Shown: positions 1-5,528 of the stretch, piece by piece
Numbering within the stretch: position 1 is the first letter of the stretch
Layout of the letters: each line of letters opens with the position of its first letter
Source of the DNA: Candidatus Coatesiibacteriota bacterium
Lineage (GTDB): Bacteria; RBG-13-66-14
Direction of reading: 5' to 3'
NCBI GenBank assembly: GCA_030631385.1
Contig: DAOVLG010000016.1
Span: 1 to 12,585, forward strand
DNA length: 12,585 bases
The notes under the pieces: model-generated
Database searches by the model: none
Told to the model about the DNA's origin: nothing
The model's input: only the letters and a program-made list of their open reading frames with translations
Made by a program: the position numbers and the translations under genes

Positions 1-784
1 ATATCTTGGTCGCCAGGGCACCACCGATGAGCCGCTTCTTCTTCTCGATGGGTATCGGGGCACCCGAGGCGAAGATCGCCAGGATCTCCGCGTTGCTCGC
101 GTACCCCAGCGCCCGCAGGAAGGTGGTGATGAGCATCTTCCGCTTGCGATCGATGGAGAGGTACATGACGTCGCTGGCATCAATGGAGAAGTCGAGCCAG
201 GATCCGCGGACGGGGATGACCCGGGATGAGTAGAGCTTGCGGCCGCCGGACTGCTGGTCCTCCTTGAAGAAGACCCCGGGCGAGCGGTGGAGCTGGCTGA
301 CCACGACCCGCTCCGCACCGTTGATGATGAAGGTGCCCGAATCGGTCATTATGGGCAGCTCGCCCAAATAGAGCGTCTCCTCACGCTTATCTATGAGCTG
401 GCGATCCTCTTTGTGCTTCCGGTCCACCGAGTAGACATCGAGGCGGAAGGTGACCTTGAGCGGCGCGCCATAGGTCATGTCCCGGTCTTTGCACTCCTCC
501 ACCTCGTACTTCGGCAGATCGAGCTTGTACCGCACGAATTCGAGATGGAAAACGCTGGAGGGGTCTTCGATGGGGAAGACCCGCTCGAAGGAGTACTGCA
601 GACCCTGCCTCTTCCGTTTCGACGCGGAAACGTCGTACTGCAGAAAATTGTTGAAGCTGTCCCGCTGTACCTGTAACAGGTTGGGTAGTTCCATGGTGGT
701 GGGGAGTTTGGCGTAGGAGGTACGCCTGCTCTGGAGATACTTCCCCCGTTTACCGGTAGAGATCTTCTTCGTCTTCTGCGGCAT
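1..784 (-). CDS. rpoB: RNA polymerase subunit beta, N-terminal part (truncated by window edge)
   Basis: This is the first 261 codons of the beta subunit of RNA polymerase, the catalytic core subunit that with beta' forms the active site. The translation starts MPQKTKKISTGKRGKYLQSR and runs through typical beta protrusion and lobe sequence. The family signature GTFIINGAERVVVSQLHRSP lies near residues 150-170, followed by GVFF. The frame is open to the window edge, so the rest of the gene, including the rifampicin region, lies outside. The ATG at 784 is preceded by CGGAGAGCCC, giving a GGAG ribosome binding site at suitable spacing. The gene is last in the rplKAJL-rpoB order but separated from rplL by a 378 bp spacer that may carry its own promoter. 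Nothing in the visible part looks degraded. Confidence 0.97.
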   Translation of the reverse strand, partial: MPQKTKKISTGKRGKYLQSRRTSYAKLPTTMELPNLLQVQRDSFNNFLQYDVSASKRKRQGLQYSFERVFPIEDPSSVFHLEFVRYKLDLPKYEVEECKDRDMTYGAPLKVTFRLDVYSVDRKHKEDRQLIDKREETLYLGELPIMTDSGTFIINGAERVVVSQLHRSPGVFFKEDQQSGGRKLYSSRVIPVRGSWLDFSIDASDVMYLSIDRKRKMLITTFLRALGYASNAEILAIFASGAPIPIEKKKRLIGGALATKI

Positions 785-1044
785 GGGCTCTCCGTGGTTG
801 GAATCGGTGGGGGGAACGGTGCATGGAGGAGGGCCTCAAGGATGCAAAAAGGCCCTTTTGGAGCCGGAGCTGACTCCCGGGCTTGAAACGCAAATAAATA
901 CCTGGCGCCGGTGGATGACAGGCTCAAAGCGGTGGTGTGCCGATCCGGCTTTCAAACCGCCCCCCGTAAACGTCTCATCCTCCGTCCGGCCAAGACCCTC
1001 ACTCGCGGACCTTTGCCGGTATACCCCGTACATCCAAACAAGAT

Positions 1045-1073
1045 ATTGTACACAAATCTGGTCCCTTTGACCA
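1045..1073 (-). promoter_or_regulatory. candidate internal promoter for rpoB
   Basis: On the minus strand TGGTCA (-35, 1068-1073, 4/6 match) is followed after exactly 17 bp by TACAAT (-10, 1045-1050, 5/6 match). It would start transcription about 250 nt upstream of rpoB. The -35 and the spacer lie inside a perfect palindrome (1054-1078), so the site could be an operator as well as a promoter. It could equally be a fortuitous match inside an attenuator hairpin. Confidence 0.4.
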
Positions 1074-1082
1074 GATTTTTTA
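1054..1082. terminator. 10 bp palindrome followed by T-run (plus strand), in rplL-rpoB spacer
   Basis: AAATCTGGTC (1054-1063) and GACCAGATTT (1069-1078) form a perfect 10 bp stem with a 5 nt loop. Read on the plus strand it is followed by a T-run and has the form of an intrinsic terminator, which would stop antisense transcripts coming from the rpoB side. Read on the minus strand only TTTGTG follows, so it would be a pause or attenuator rather than a strong terminator for the operon. Confidence 0.5.
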
Positions 1083-1122
1083 TCTAAAATTGCAGGTAAT
1101 GAGGGTAGAACGTGCTTGTTCT

Positions 1123-1153
1123 GGGCGCGTCCGGCTCCCGGACGCGCCCCTAC
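1123..1153. repeat. GC-rich palindrome of the GTAGGGG family, after rplL
   Basis: GGGCGCGTCCGG (1123-1134) pairs perfectly with CCGGACGCGCCC (1138-1149) across a CTC loop. On the minus strand it begins GTAGGGGC, the same boundary as the palindromes near 6508 and 8207. It starts 9 nt after the rplL stop codon. There is no T-run, so it is more likely an mRNA 3'-stabilising or processing hairpin, or a dispersed REP-like element, than an intrinsic terminator. Confidence 0.6.
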
Positions 1154-1162
1154 TTAGGTTGT

Positions 1163-1540
1163 TTATTTAATCTCGACGATGGCGCCGGCACCCTCAAGCT
1201 GCTCCTTGAGCCTTTTCGCCTCATCCTTTTCGATGCCCTCCTTGACAGGGCTGGGCGCGCTTTCGACGAGCTCTTTGGCCTCCTTGAGGCCGAGACCGGT
1301 TATCGCCCGGATCTCCTTGATGACCTGGATCTTTTTATCGCCGTAACTGGAAAGGAGTAAGTCGAACTCGGTCTTCTCCTCCTCGGCGGCGGCTTCTCCC
1401 GCCGCGGATCCCACGGCTGCGGCCACGGCAACCGGTGCGGCGGCGGAGACACCCCACTTCTCCTCGAGCTCCTTGACCAGTTCGGCGAGTTCCAGGACGG
1501 TCATCTTGCCAAGGGCTTCCTTGATTTCCTCTTTGGACAT
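1163..1540 (-). CDS. rplL: 50S ribosomal protein L7/L12
   Basis: The stalk protein of the large ribosomal subunit, which recruits translation GTPases. At 125 residues it has the usual length. The N-terminal dimerisation domain (about 1-35, with LGKMTVLELAELVKELEEKW) is followed by an alanine-rich hinge (about 35-52). The C-terminal factor-binding domain (about 55-125) contains the conserved helix region around KIQVIKEIRAITGLGLKEAK, then LVESAP. The ATG at 1540 has an excellent ribosome binding site (GGAGGAGAG directly upstream). It follows rplJ by 57 bp, a spacer containing a small hairpin, and is followed by the long spacer before rpoB. Confidence 0.98.
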   Translation of the reverse strand: MSKEEIKEALGKMTVLELAELVKELEEKWGVSAAAPVAVAAAVGSAAGEAAAEEEKTEFDLLLSSYGDKKIQVIKEIRAITGLGLKEAKELVESAPSPVKEGIEKDEAKRLKEQLEGAGAIVEIK

Positions 1541-1568
1541 CTCTCCTCCAATATCTGGTAAAAGTCCG

Positions 1569-1585
1569 ATCGGTTTTGAACCGAT
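1569..1585. other. small hairpin between rplJ and rplL
   Basis: ATCGGTT (1569-1575) and AACCGAT (1579-1585) form a 7 bp stem with a 3 nt loop in the 57 bp rplJ-rplL spacer. On the minus strand it is followed after CGGAC by TTTT. It lies about 20 nt before the rplL ribosome binding site and may modulate the high L12 output or mRNA processing; that role is inference. Confidence 0.4.
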
Positions 1586-1597
1586 TGTCCGAAAGGG

Positions 1598-2122
1598 TTA
1601 GCCTTCCCCACCCTCGATGGATATCCTGGCGCGTAGAACGCGGAGAAATGAGGCCGGGATCTGGTTGAGGAGGCTCAGAAGGTTGATCATCGGAGCCGCC
1701 AAAAGCCCCAGGGCCTTGGCGCGCATCTCGTGCTGGGGCGGGCACTTAGAGAGCTCCAAGACGCTCGGATAATCGAGCATCTTGTCGAAGAGCCAGCCGC
1801 CCCGGATCTCCAGCTTGTCCTCATGGTCCTTGGTGAAGCCGACCAGCACCTTGGAGAGTTCGACGGGATGCGCGCTCACCGCCAGCGCCGTCGGCCCGTC
1901 CACCAGGTGCAGGGCGTCCCCGCGTCCGATCTCGCTCAAGGCAAGCCTGGTCAGCGTGTTCTTGACCTGTCGCAGATGGGAGTCGCTGCCGCGGATACGC
2001 CGCCGGAACTCCGTCACCTCGGCCACCGTCTGGCCGATGATGTTAACGAAGAAGGTGCAGTCGGCGTTTCGCAGCATCTCGCTCAGTTCCGCTACGACGG
2101 TCTTTTTCTCTTCGTGGGTCAC
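1598..2122 (-). CDS. rplJ: 50S ribosomal protein L10
   Basis: L10 anchors L12 dimers to the ribosome at the base of the stalk. The 174-residue product has the family layout: an N-terminal rRNA-binding domain with the characteristic VKNTLTRLAL motif (about 53-62), DGPTALAVS in the central region, and a C-terminal helix ending LLSLLNQIPASFLRVLRARI that binds L12 dimers. The start is GTG at 2122, preceded by TAAGGAG with 7 nt spacing; the TAA of rplA is part of this ribosome binding site. The gap to rplA is only 11 bp, so translation is probably coupled. There is no room for the long L10 autoregulatory leader seen upstream of rplJ in E. coli and Bacillus. Confidence 0.97.
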   Translation of the reverse strand: MTHEEKKTVVAELSEMLRNADCTFFVNIIGQTVAEVTEFRRRIRGSDSHLRQVKNTLTRLALSEIGRGDALHLVDGPTALAVSAHPVELSKVLVGFTKDHEDKLEIRGGWLFDKMLDYPSVLELSKCPPQHEMRAKALGLLAAPMINLLSLLNQIPASFLRVLRARISIEGGEG

Positions 2123-2133
2123 GGGTAAACTCC

Positions 2134-2838
2134 TTAGACCACTCTGGCCTCTTCGGCGGCCAGCTTCGAATCCACCTTGACGCTGGGCCCCATGGTGCTG
2201 GAGACGTGGATGCTCTTGATGTAGCGGCCCTTCACCGAGGCCGGTCTCAGGCGGATCAGGGTCTCGATGAGACTGAGCGCGTTGCGGTGGAGGGCGTCGG
2301 TGTCGAAGGAGGCCCTACCGATGACTGTGTGCACGATTCCAGCCTTGTCCACGCGGAAGTTGATCCGGCCGGTTTTGAGTTCGGTGATGGCTCGGCCGAT
2401 GTCGAGGGAAACCGTACCGTCCTTGGGGGAGGGCATAAGTTTCTTGGGACCGAGGATGCGTCCCAACTTGGCCAGGGACTTCATCTGGTCCGGGGTGGCC
2501 ACCACCTTGTCGAACCCGGTCCAGCCTTTCTGGATCTTCTCCACGATCTCGTCGTCGCCGATAAGGTCGGCGCCGGCGTCCTTGGCCTCCTGCAGCTTCT
2601 CACCACCGACGAAGGCCAGCACCGTCACCTCCCGCCCCAGTCCGGCCGGGGCGGGGCAGGAACCGCGGAGGTTCTCCTCGGCCTTGCGCGGGTTGACGCC
2701 CAGGCGAATCGCGATGTCACAGCTGGCGTCGAACTTCTCGTTCGAAAACTCCCTGACCAACGCCAGGGCGTCCCTCAGAAGGAGCGGTTCCTTTGGGAGT
2801 CTGTCCTTCAGTTCCCGCATCCTCTTACCGGTGGACAT
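2134..2838 (-). CDS. rplA: 50S ribosomal protein L1
   Basis: L1 binds 23S rRNA at the mobile L1 stalk and helps release deacylated tRNA; in many bacteria it also represses its own rplK-rplA mRNA. The 234-residue length is standard. Recognisable blocks are the N-terminal LVREFSNEKFDASCDIAIRL segment, GRILGPKKLMPSPKDGTVS (about residues 127-146; the family consensus is GLMPNPKxGTV), and the C-terminal SIHVSSTMGPSVKVD. The ATG at 2838 is preceded by GAGGAGACACA, a good ribosome binding site. The segment after LRGS departs from the common GTVVLPHGTGK wording but keeps the same length. Confidence 0.97.
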   Translation of the reverse strand: MSTGKRMRELKDRLPKEPLLLRDALALVREFSNEKFDASCDIAIRLGVNPRKAEENLRGSCPAPAGLGREVTVLAFVGGEKLQEAKDAGADLIGDDEIVEKIQKGWTGFDKVVATPDQMKSLAKLGRILGPKKLMPSPKDGTVSLDIGRAITELKTGRINFRVDKAGIVHTVIGRASFDTDALHRNALSLIETLIRLRPASVKGRYIKSIHVSSTMGPSVKVDSKLAAEEARVV

Positions 2839-2858
2839 TGTGTCTCCTCGTGGATTCC

Positions 2859-2880
2859 AAAACCGGGTCGAACCCGGGTT
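2859..2880. other. hairpin between rplK and rplA
   Basis: In the 76 bp rplK-rplA spacer the minus strand reads AACCCGGG, a 5 nt loop, CCCGGTT, then TTGG. This is a 7 bp stem with one bulged base and a short T-run. It resembles a weak terminator or attenuator inside the operon and may act in mRNA processing. No functional evidence beyond the fold. Confidence 0.35.
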
Positions 2881-2914
2881 ATCGTCGTTGTTGAGCGCGG
2901 CGGTTCACCGTGGA

Positions 2915-3343
2915 TCATTCCTGGATCGTGACCCCCATGGATCGGGCCGTACCCGCCACCATCTCCATGCAGGCCTCAATGGTGTTGCAGTTGGTGTCGG
3001 GCATCTTGATCTCCGCGATCGTCCGGAGCTGAGCCTGGGTGAGCATGCCGACCTTCTCGCGGTTGGGCTCGCCCGAACCCTTGGCCAGCTTGACGTACTT
3101 CTTGATGAGCACGGCCGCGGGGGGTGTCTTGAGCTCGAAGGTGAAGCTCCGGTCGGCGTAGATCGTGATCACCGCGGGGATCACGAGGCCGGCGTTATCG
3201 GCGGTCTGGGCGTTGAAGGCCTTGCAGAACTCGCCGATGTTGATGCCGTATTGCCCCAGCGCCGGTCCGACCGGCGGCGCCGGAGTGGCTGCGCCGGCGG
3301 GGCACTGGAGCTTAATTACCGCCTTAACCTTTTTCTTCGCCAT
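2915..3343 (-). CDS. rplK: 50S ribosomal protein L11
   Basis: L11 lies at the GTPase-associated centre of the 50S subunit, where it binds the 23S rRNA thiostrepton loop. The product is 142 residues, normal for the family. The N-terminal domain shows the proline-rich PAPPVGPALGQYGINIGEFC (about 21-40) and the C-terminal RNA-binding domain ends GTARSMGVTIQE. The ATG at 3343 has only a weak upstream purine stretch (GATGAG), so expression may rely on leader structure. It is separated from nusG by 174 bp that contain two small hairpins. Confidence 0.98.
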   Translation of the reverse strand: MAKKKVKAVIKLQCPAGAATPAPPVGPALGQYGINIGEFCKAFNAQTADNAGLVIPAVITIYADRSFTFELKTPPAAVLIKKYVKLAKGSGEPNREKVGMLTQAQLRTIAEIKMPDTNCNTIEACMEMVAGTARSMGVTIQE

Positions 3344-3436
3344 GACTCATCGCTTGGGTTGCCGGTCCACCCTCGGGCCGACCTCTTCGTTTGCTCCAGC
3401 CGGGGTACGAGAATCTGCGGGCCGGAATCGCCGCTG

Positions 3437-3487
3437 AAGGTGATTACGGTTACCTTCAACGCAGGGAGGATGCCAGACTTATCCTCC
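3437..3487. other. paired hairpins in the nusG-rplK spacer (candidate L11-L1 leader)
   Basis: Two inverted repeats lie in the 174 bp spacer: GAAGGT/ACCTTC (3437-3458) and GGAGGAT/ATCCTCC (3465-3487). In E. coli L1 represses the L11 operon by binding an mRNA structure just before rplK, so this spacer is where such a site would be expected. I cannot recognise the L1 consensus with confidence, so this is a candidate only. Confidence 0.3.
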
Positions 3488-3517
3488 AAAATAATCTTCT
3501 AAAGAAAGTTAGGCTGC

Positions 3518-4183
3518 CTACGTCTTCAGAAGCGGATCTATGTCAATCTCGACCAGGGTAGCCCGCCCGAAGACGGTAACGGCGACACGGACCTTGTGGC
3601 GGTCCGCCATGACCTCCTTGATCACTCCATCGAAGTTGGCGAAGGGTCCGTCAATGATCCTGACCGGGTCGCCTTCGTCGAAGGGGATGTCCCTGACACG
3701 CTCGGTTTTGGATTCCTCGGTGAAGAGGATGCGTGCCACCTCGTCGTCGTCCAGGGGTGCGGGGTCACGCCGTCCGCCGACGAAACCCCTCACTCCGGGT
3801 GTGGTGATGACGATGTTGGTCACCGCGATGAAGTCACGGTCGTCGGCCTTCTCCAGATCGTGATCCCGGCCGACCATCTGGAAGATGACGTAGCCGGGGA
3901 AATAGGGCCGCGAGGTTTTGGTGCTGCGCCCGCTGCGCTGAACGACGACGTCCTCCGAGGGAACCACGACGTATCCGAAAAGATGGGGGCTGTCGGATAG
4001 CTCGATCCTCCGTTTGAGGTTGCCCATCACCTTCTTCTCGTGGCCCGAGTAGACGTAGACGGCATACCAGTAGAGCTTCTTGCCCCCGGAGGTATGTGTG
4101 GGCGGAGCGGTGTCCTCATCGGTCTCCTCGACCGCGTCGGACTCCATCTCCTCCTCGATCGGTCTTTTCGTTTCGCCCTTCAT
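3518..4183 (-). CDS. nusG: transcription termination/antitermination factor NusG
   Basis: NusG binds the RNA polymerase clamp, suppresses pausing, and links polymerase to Rho or the ribosome. The NGN domain runs from about residue 36 (LYWYAVYVYSGHEKKV) through RPYFPGYVIFQM and GVRGFVGG to about 150. The KOW domain is C-terminal (about 167-221, with DEGDPVRIIDGPFANFDGVI). At 221 residues it is about 40 longer than E. coli NusG, mostly because of an acidic N-terminal extension (about 1-34, rich in Glu and Asp). The ATG at 4183 is preceded by AGAAGAG very close to the start. An internal Met at residue 13 lies in a GAGGAGGAG context with too little spacing, so the longer start is preferred but not certain. 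secE is 7 bp upstream. Confidence 0.96.
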   Translation of the reverse strand: MKGETKRPIEEEMESDAVEETDEDTAPPTHTSGGKKLYWYAVYVYSGHEKKVMGNLKRRIELSDSPHLFGYVVVPSEDVVVQRSGRSTKTSRPYFPGYVIFQMVGRDHDLEKADDRDFIAVTNIVITTPGVRGFVGGRRDPAPLDDDEVARILFTEESKTERVRDIPFDEGDPVRIIDGPFANFDGVIKEVMADRHKVRVAVTVFGRATLVEIDIDPLLKT

Positions 4184-4190
4184 CTCTTCT

Positions 4191-4382
4191 CTACCGTAGG
4201 CTCAGGATCCAGTCTATCAGCTTGGACAGCCCGAAGTCGAACACCCCGATGATGATGGCCAGAAAGGCGCTCATGACGACGATGACCATGGTGGAGGAGA
4301 CCACCTCGCGCCGGTTGGGCCAGGTAACCTTGGAGAGCTCGACACGAGTCTCACGCAGATACTTCTTGATTTTCTCAAACAT
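4191..4382 (-). CDS. secE: preprotein translocase subunit SecE
   Basis: SecE is the small essential subunit that clamps SecY in the inner-membrane protein-export channel. The 63-residue protein is the short single-span form found in most bacteria. An amphipathic N-terminal helix ending in the signature ELSKVTWPNRREV (about 15-27) is followed by one transmembrane helix (about 29-50) and a short tail. The ATG at 4382 lacks a strong ribosome binding site; a GGAGG lies about 28 nt upstream, beyond a small GGGCG/CGCCC hairpin. It sits between tRNA-Trp and nusG, an order shared with many bacteria. Confidence 0.96.
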   Translation of the reverse strand: MFEKIKKYLRETRVELSKVTWPNRREVVSSTMVIVVMSAFLAIIIGVFDFGLSKLIDWILSLR

Positions 4383-4429
4383 AATTGGTTCGGGCGCTAA
4401 AACGCCCTCCGCGCCGGGTGGGATCGAAA

Positions 4430-4506
4430 TGGCAGGCCAGGAGGGATTCGAACCCCCAACCCGCGGATTTGGAGTCCGCTGCTCTACCAGTTAGAGCTAC
4501 TGGCCT
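4430..4506 (-). tRNA. tRNA-Trp (CCA anticodon)
   Basis: A 77 nt tRNA gene with encoded 3' CCA (4430-4432). The acceptor stem AGGCCAG/CTGGCCT, D arm, anticodon loop CTCCAAA (anticodon CCA), T arm with TTCGAAT and discriminator G all fit tryptophan tRNA. It precedes secE, as in many bacteria, and should be cotranscribed with it. Confidence 0.97.
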
Positions 4507-4525
4507 TCTACGACGGCGCTTCCCG

Positions 4526-4687
4526 CTAGGGCTTGGCTTCGCGGTGGATCGTCCGCTCGCGGTCCCACGGGCAGTATTTCTTTAACTCCATCTTGCCCTG
4601 ATGCTTCCTCTTGTTCTTCGTGATGGTGTAGTTCTTCCGCTTGCACTTGGTGCACTGCAGGGCGATGATGTCGCGGTTCGAGGCCAT
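4526..4687 (-). CDS. rpmG: 50S ribosomal protein L33 (variant with an incomplete zinc site)
   Basis: This small gene encodes 53 residues starting MASNRDIIALQCTKCKRKNY and matching L33 throughout, including TKNKRKHQGKMELKKYCPW. L33 sits near the E site of the 50S subunit. Zinc-binding (C+) L33 has two CxxC pairs. Here the first pair is intact (C12, C15) but the second reads C39-P-W-D42, so the fourth ligand is Asp. Asp can bind metal, or the site may be decaying. The ATG at 4687 lacks an obvious ribosome binding site but the family N-terminus fits this start. It lies between tRNA-Thr and tRNA-Trp, where many genomes carry tuf and/or rpmG. Confidence 0.95.
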   Translation of the reverse strand: MASNRDIIALQCTKCKRKNYTITKNKRKHQGKMELKKYCPWDRERTIHREAKP

Positions 4688-4740
4688 GCTGATTAAACTC
4701 TGAGGTTACGCCCGGCCCTGAGCCCCGGCCGTTACAATAA

Positions 4741-4816
4741 TGGAGCCCTCGACCAGACTTGAACTGGTGACCACCTGCTTACCATGCAGGTGCTCTACCA
4801 ACTGAGCTACGAGGGC
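4741..4816 (-). tRNA. tRNA-Thr (GGT anticodon)
   Basis: A 76 nt tRNA gene with encoded CCA (4741-4743). Acceptor GCCCTCG/CGAGGGC, anticodon stem CCTGC/GCAGG and loop ATGGTAA give anticodon GGT, reading ACC and ACU. Discriminator is T. It corresponds in order to E. coli thrT, but the tuf gene that usually follows is absent. Confidence 0.96.
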
Positions 4817-5114
4817 TTAGCAATTCCACCTGAACCCCTCGGCCACCCAGGAGGGGTTCCCGGGCCACTCCCACAGGGGGCAGATTATACTAAAGCCGGT
4901 GAAGCCCGTGCAACCTTTTTCGTACCTGGAGCGAGGTGGTAAGACCACTCCAAGCCTCGCGGCTCACCGTTAACACCGCTCGAACACCCATCCACGCGTT
5001 TGAACTTCCTCTAACGTTGGAGCGGGAAACGGGGTGGTAAGACCACTCCAAGCCTCGCGGCTCACCGTTAACCCGTTCGAACACTCGTCTCCGCGGATTA
5101 ACTCCCTTAAACCT
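4817..5114. other. 298 bp spacer between tRNA-Gly and tRNA-Thr
   Basis: No gene. It holds a tandem duplication copying the tRNA-Gly 3' end (about 4926-5114), a promoter-like site with a perfect TATAAT (4884-4913), and a GC-rich stretch before tRNA-Thr. The spacing is unusually long for a tRNA cluster. Confidence 0.75.
4884..4913 (-). promoter_or_regulatory. candidate promoter for tRNA-Thr(GGT)-rpmG-tRNA-Trp-secE-nusG
   Basis: On the minus strand TTGCAC (4908-4913, 3/6) is followed after 18 bp by a perfect TATAAT (4884-4889). The start would be near 4877, about 60 nt before tRNA-Thr. It lies just past the tandem repeat, so these genes could be transcribed independently of the upstream tRNAs. 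Confidence 0.55.
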
Positions 5115-5130
5115 TGGAGCGGGAAACGGG
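4926..5130. repeat. tandem repeat (about 97-98 bp period) rooted at the tRNA-Gly 3' end
   Basis: A 40 bp core is identical at 4935-4974 and 5033-5072 (98 bp apart). The 17 bp TTGGAGCGGGAAACGGG occurs at 5017-5033 and again at 5114-5130, where it is the 3' end of tRNA-Gly including CCA. A shortened trace (TGGAGCG) occurs at 4926-4932. The parts between are clearly related but diverged. The core contains the inverted repeat GTGGT-AAG-ACCAC. The pattern is a tandem duplication whose unit includes the tRNA 3' end; its origin is not clear. Confidence 0.85.
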
Positions 5131-5190
5131 AATCGAACCCGCGACCCTCAGCTTGGAAGGCTGATGCTCTACCAATTGAGCTATTCCCGC
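5115..5190 (-). tRNA. tRNA-Gly (TCC anticodon)
   Basis: A 76 nt tRNA gene with encoded CCA (5115-5117). Acceptor GCGGGAA/TTCCCGC, anticodon stem TCAGC/GCTGA and loop CTTCCAA give anticodon TCC, reading GGA and GGG. It corresponds in order to E. coli glyT. Its 3' end is duplicated 97 bp downstream. Confidence 0.96.
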
Positions 5191-5525
5191 TGAGTTAGTT
5201 GCGGCTTCTCGCTTTAATTTCCTCGTTCCGAAGGGGCACCGCTCGCAGGGTATGTTTTCAACGAACGATGATATTCCCGTGGGGCTGACGGTGGCGGCTA
5301 GCTCCTACTGTTTTCGATTCCAAAGTGGCGCCCCTCGCGGCGGTTGTTTGCAGATTAATTAAACCTCTCCCCGCGGAGCTGCGATCCAACGCGCTGCGTC
5401 GGACATTGTCCCGGTCGTTGTAGAGGCAAGCGACCAACGGGAACTATTAGTTACGCACCGCTGGCGGCGGTTGTTCTTGAGTTTATAAACCTCTCGTCGC
5501 GGAGCTGCGATCCAACGCGCTGCGT
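5191..5525. other. 335 bp spacer between the Tyr-type tRNA and tRNA-Gly
   Basis: No gene. It contains a two-copy direct repeat (5337-5402 and 5464-5528). The rest (5191-5336, next to tRNA-Gly) shows no gene or clear promoter. Open frames here have no family resemblance and read through tRNA genes. Confidence 0.7.
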
Positions 5526-5528
5526 TGG
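5337..5528. repeat. two-copy direct repeat abutting the 3' end of the Tyr-type tRNA
   Basis: Two related copies of about 65 bp lie at 5337-5402 and 5464-5528, 126-127 bp apart. They share a 28 bp identical core (5372-5399 and 5498-5525) and flanking matches such as GGCGGTTGTT and AAACCTCTC. The second core ends at the base before the encoded CCA of the Tyr-type tRNA, and the first copy continues with CGG at the equivalent place. This parallels the repeat at the tRNA-Gly 3' end but has a different sequence. Confidence 0.85.

Larger units (their letters stand above)
785..1162. other. rplL-rpoB intergenic spacer with hairpins
   Basis: A 378 bp gene-free spacer. In the direction of the operon it holds a 12 bp GC-rich hairpin just after the rplL stop, then a 10 bp perfect palindrome overlapping a candidate promoter, then about 230 bp without clear structure, then the rpoB ribosome binding site. 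In E. coli the equivalent spacer is also about 300 nt and contains an attenuator and an RNase III site that set the ratio of L12 to RpoB. A similar role here is inferred from position only. Short open frames in it lack ribosome binding sites and family resemblance. Confidence 0.7.

Noticed and set aside
2267..3502. Long plus-strand open frame (411 codons)
   Set aside because: It is antisense to rplA and rplK, has no family resemblance, and reflects GC-rich codon bias of the true minus-strand genes.
4890..5084. Minus-strand open frame of 64 codons in the tandem repeat
   Set aside because: The two repeat copies are read in different frames, so the peptide is not conserved between copies; no ribosome binding site.
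4926..5130. CRISPR-like array
   Set aside because: Only two full copies, with a long related intervening segment rather than unique spacers, and no cas genes.
4817..5525. Integrated mobile element using tRNA 3' ends as attachment sites
   Set aside because: Duplicated tRNA ends are present, but no integrase or cargo lies between them and the copies are only about 97-127 bp apart; kept only as a hypothesis.
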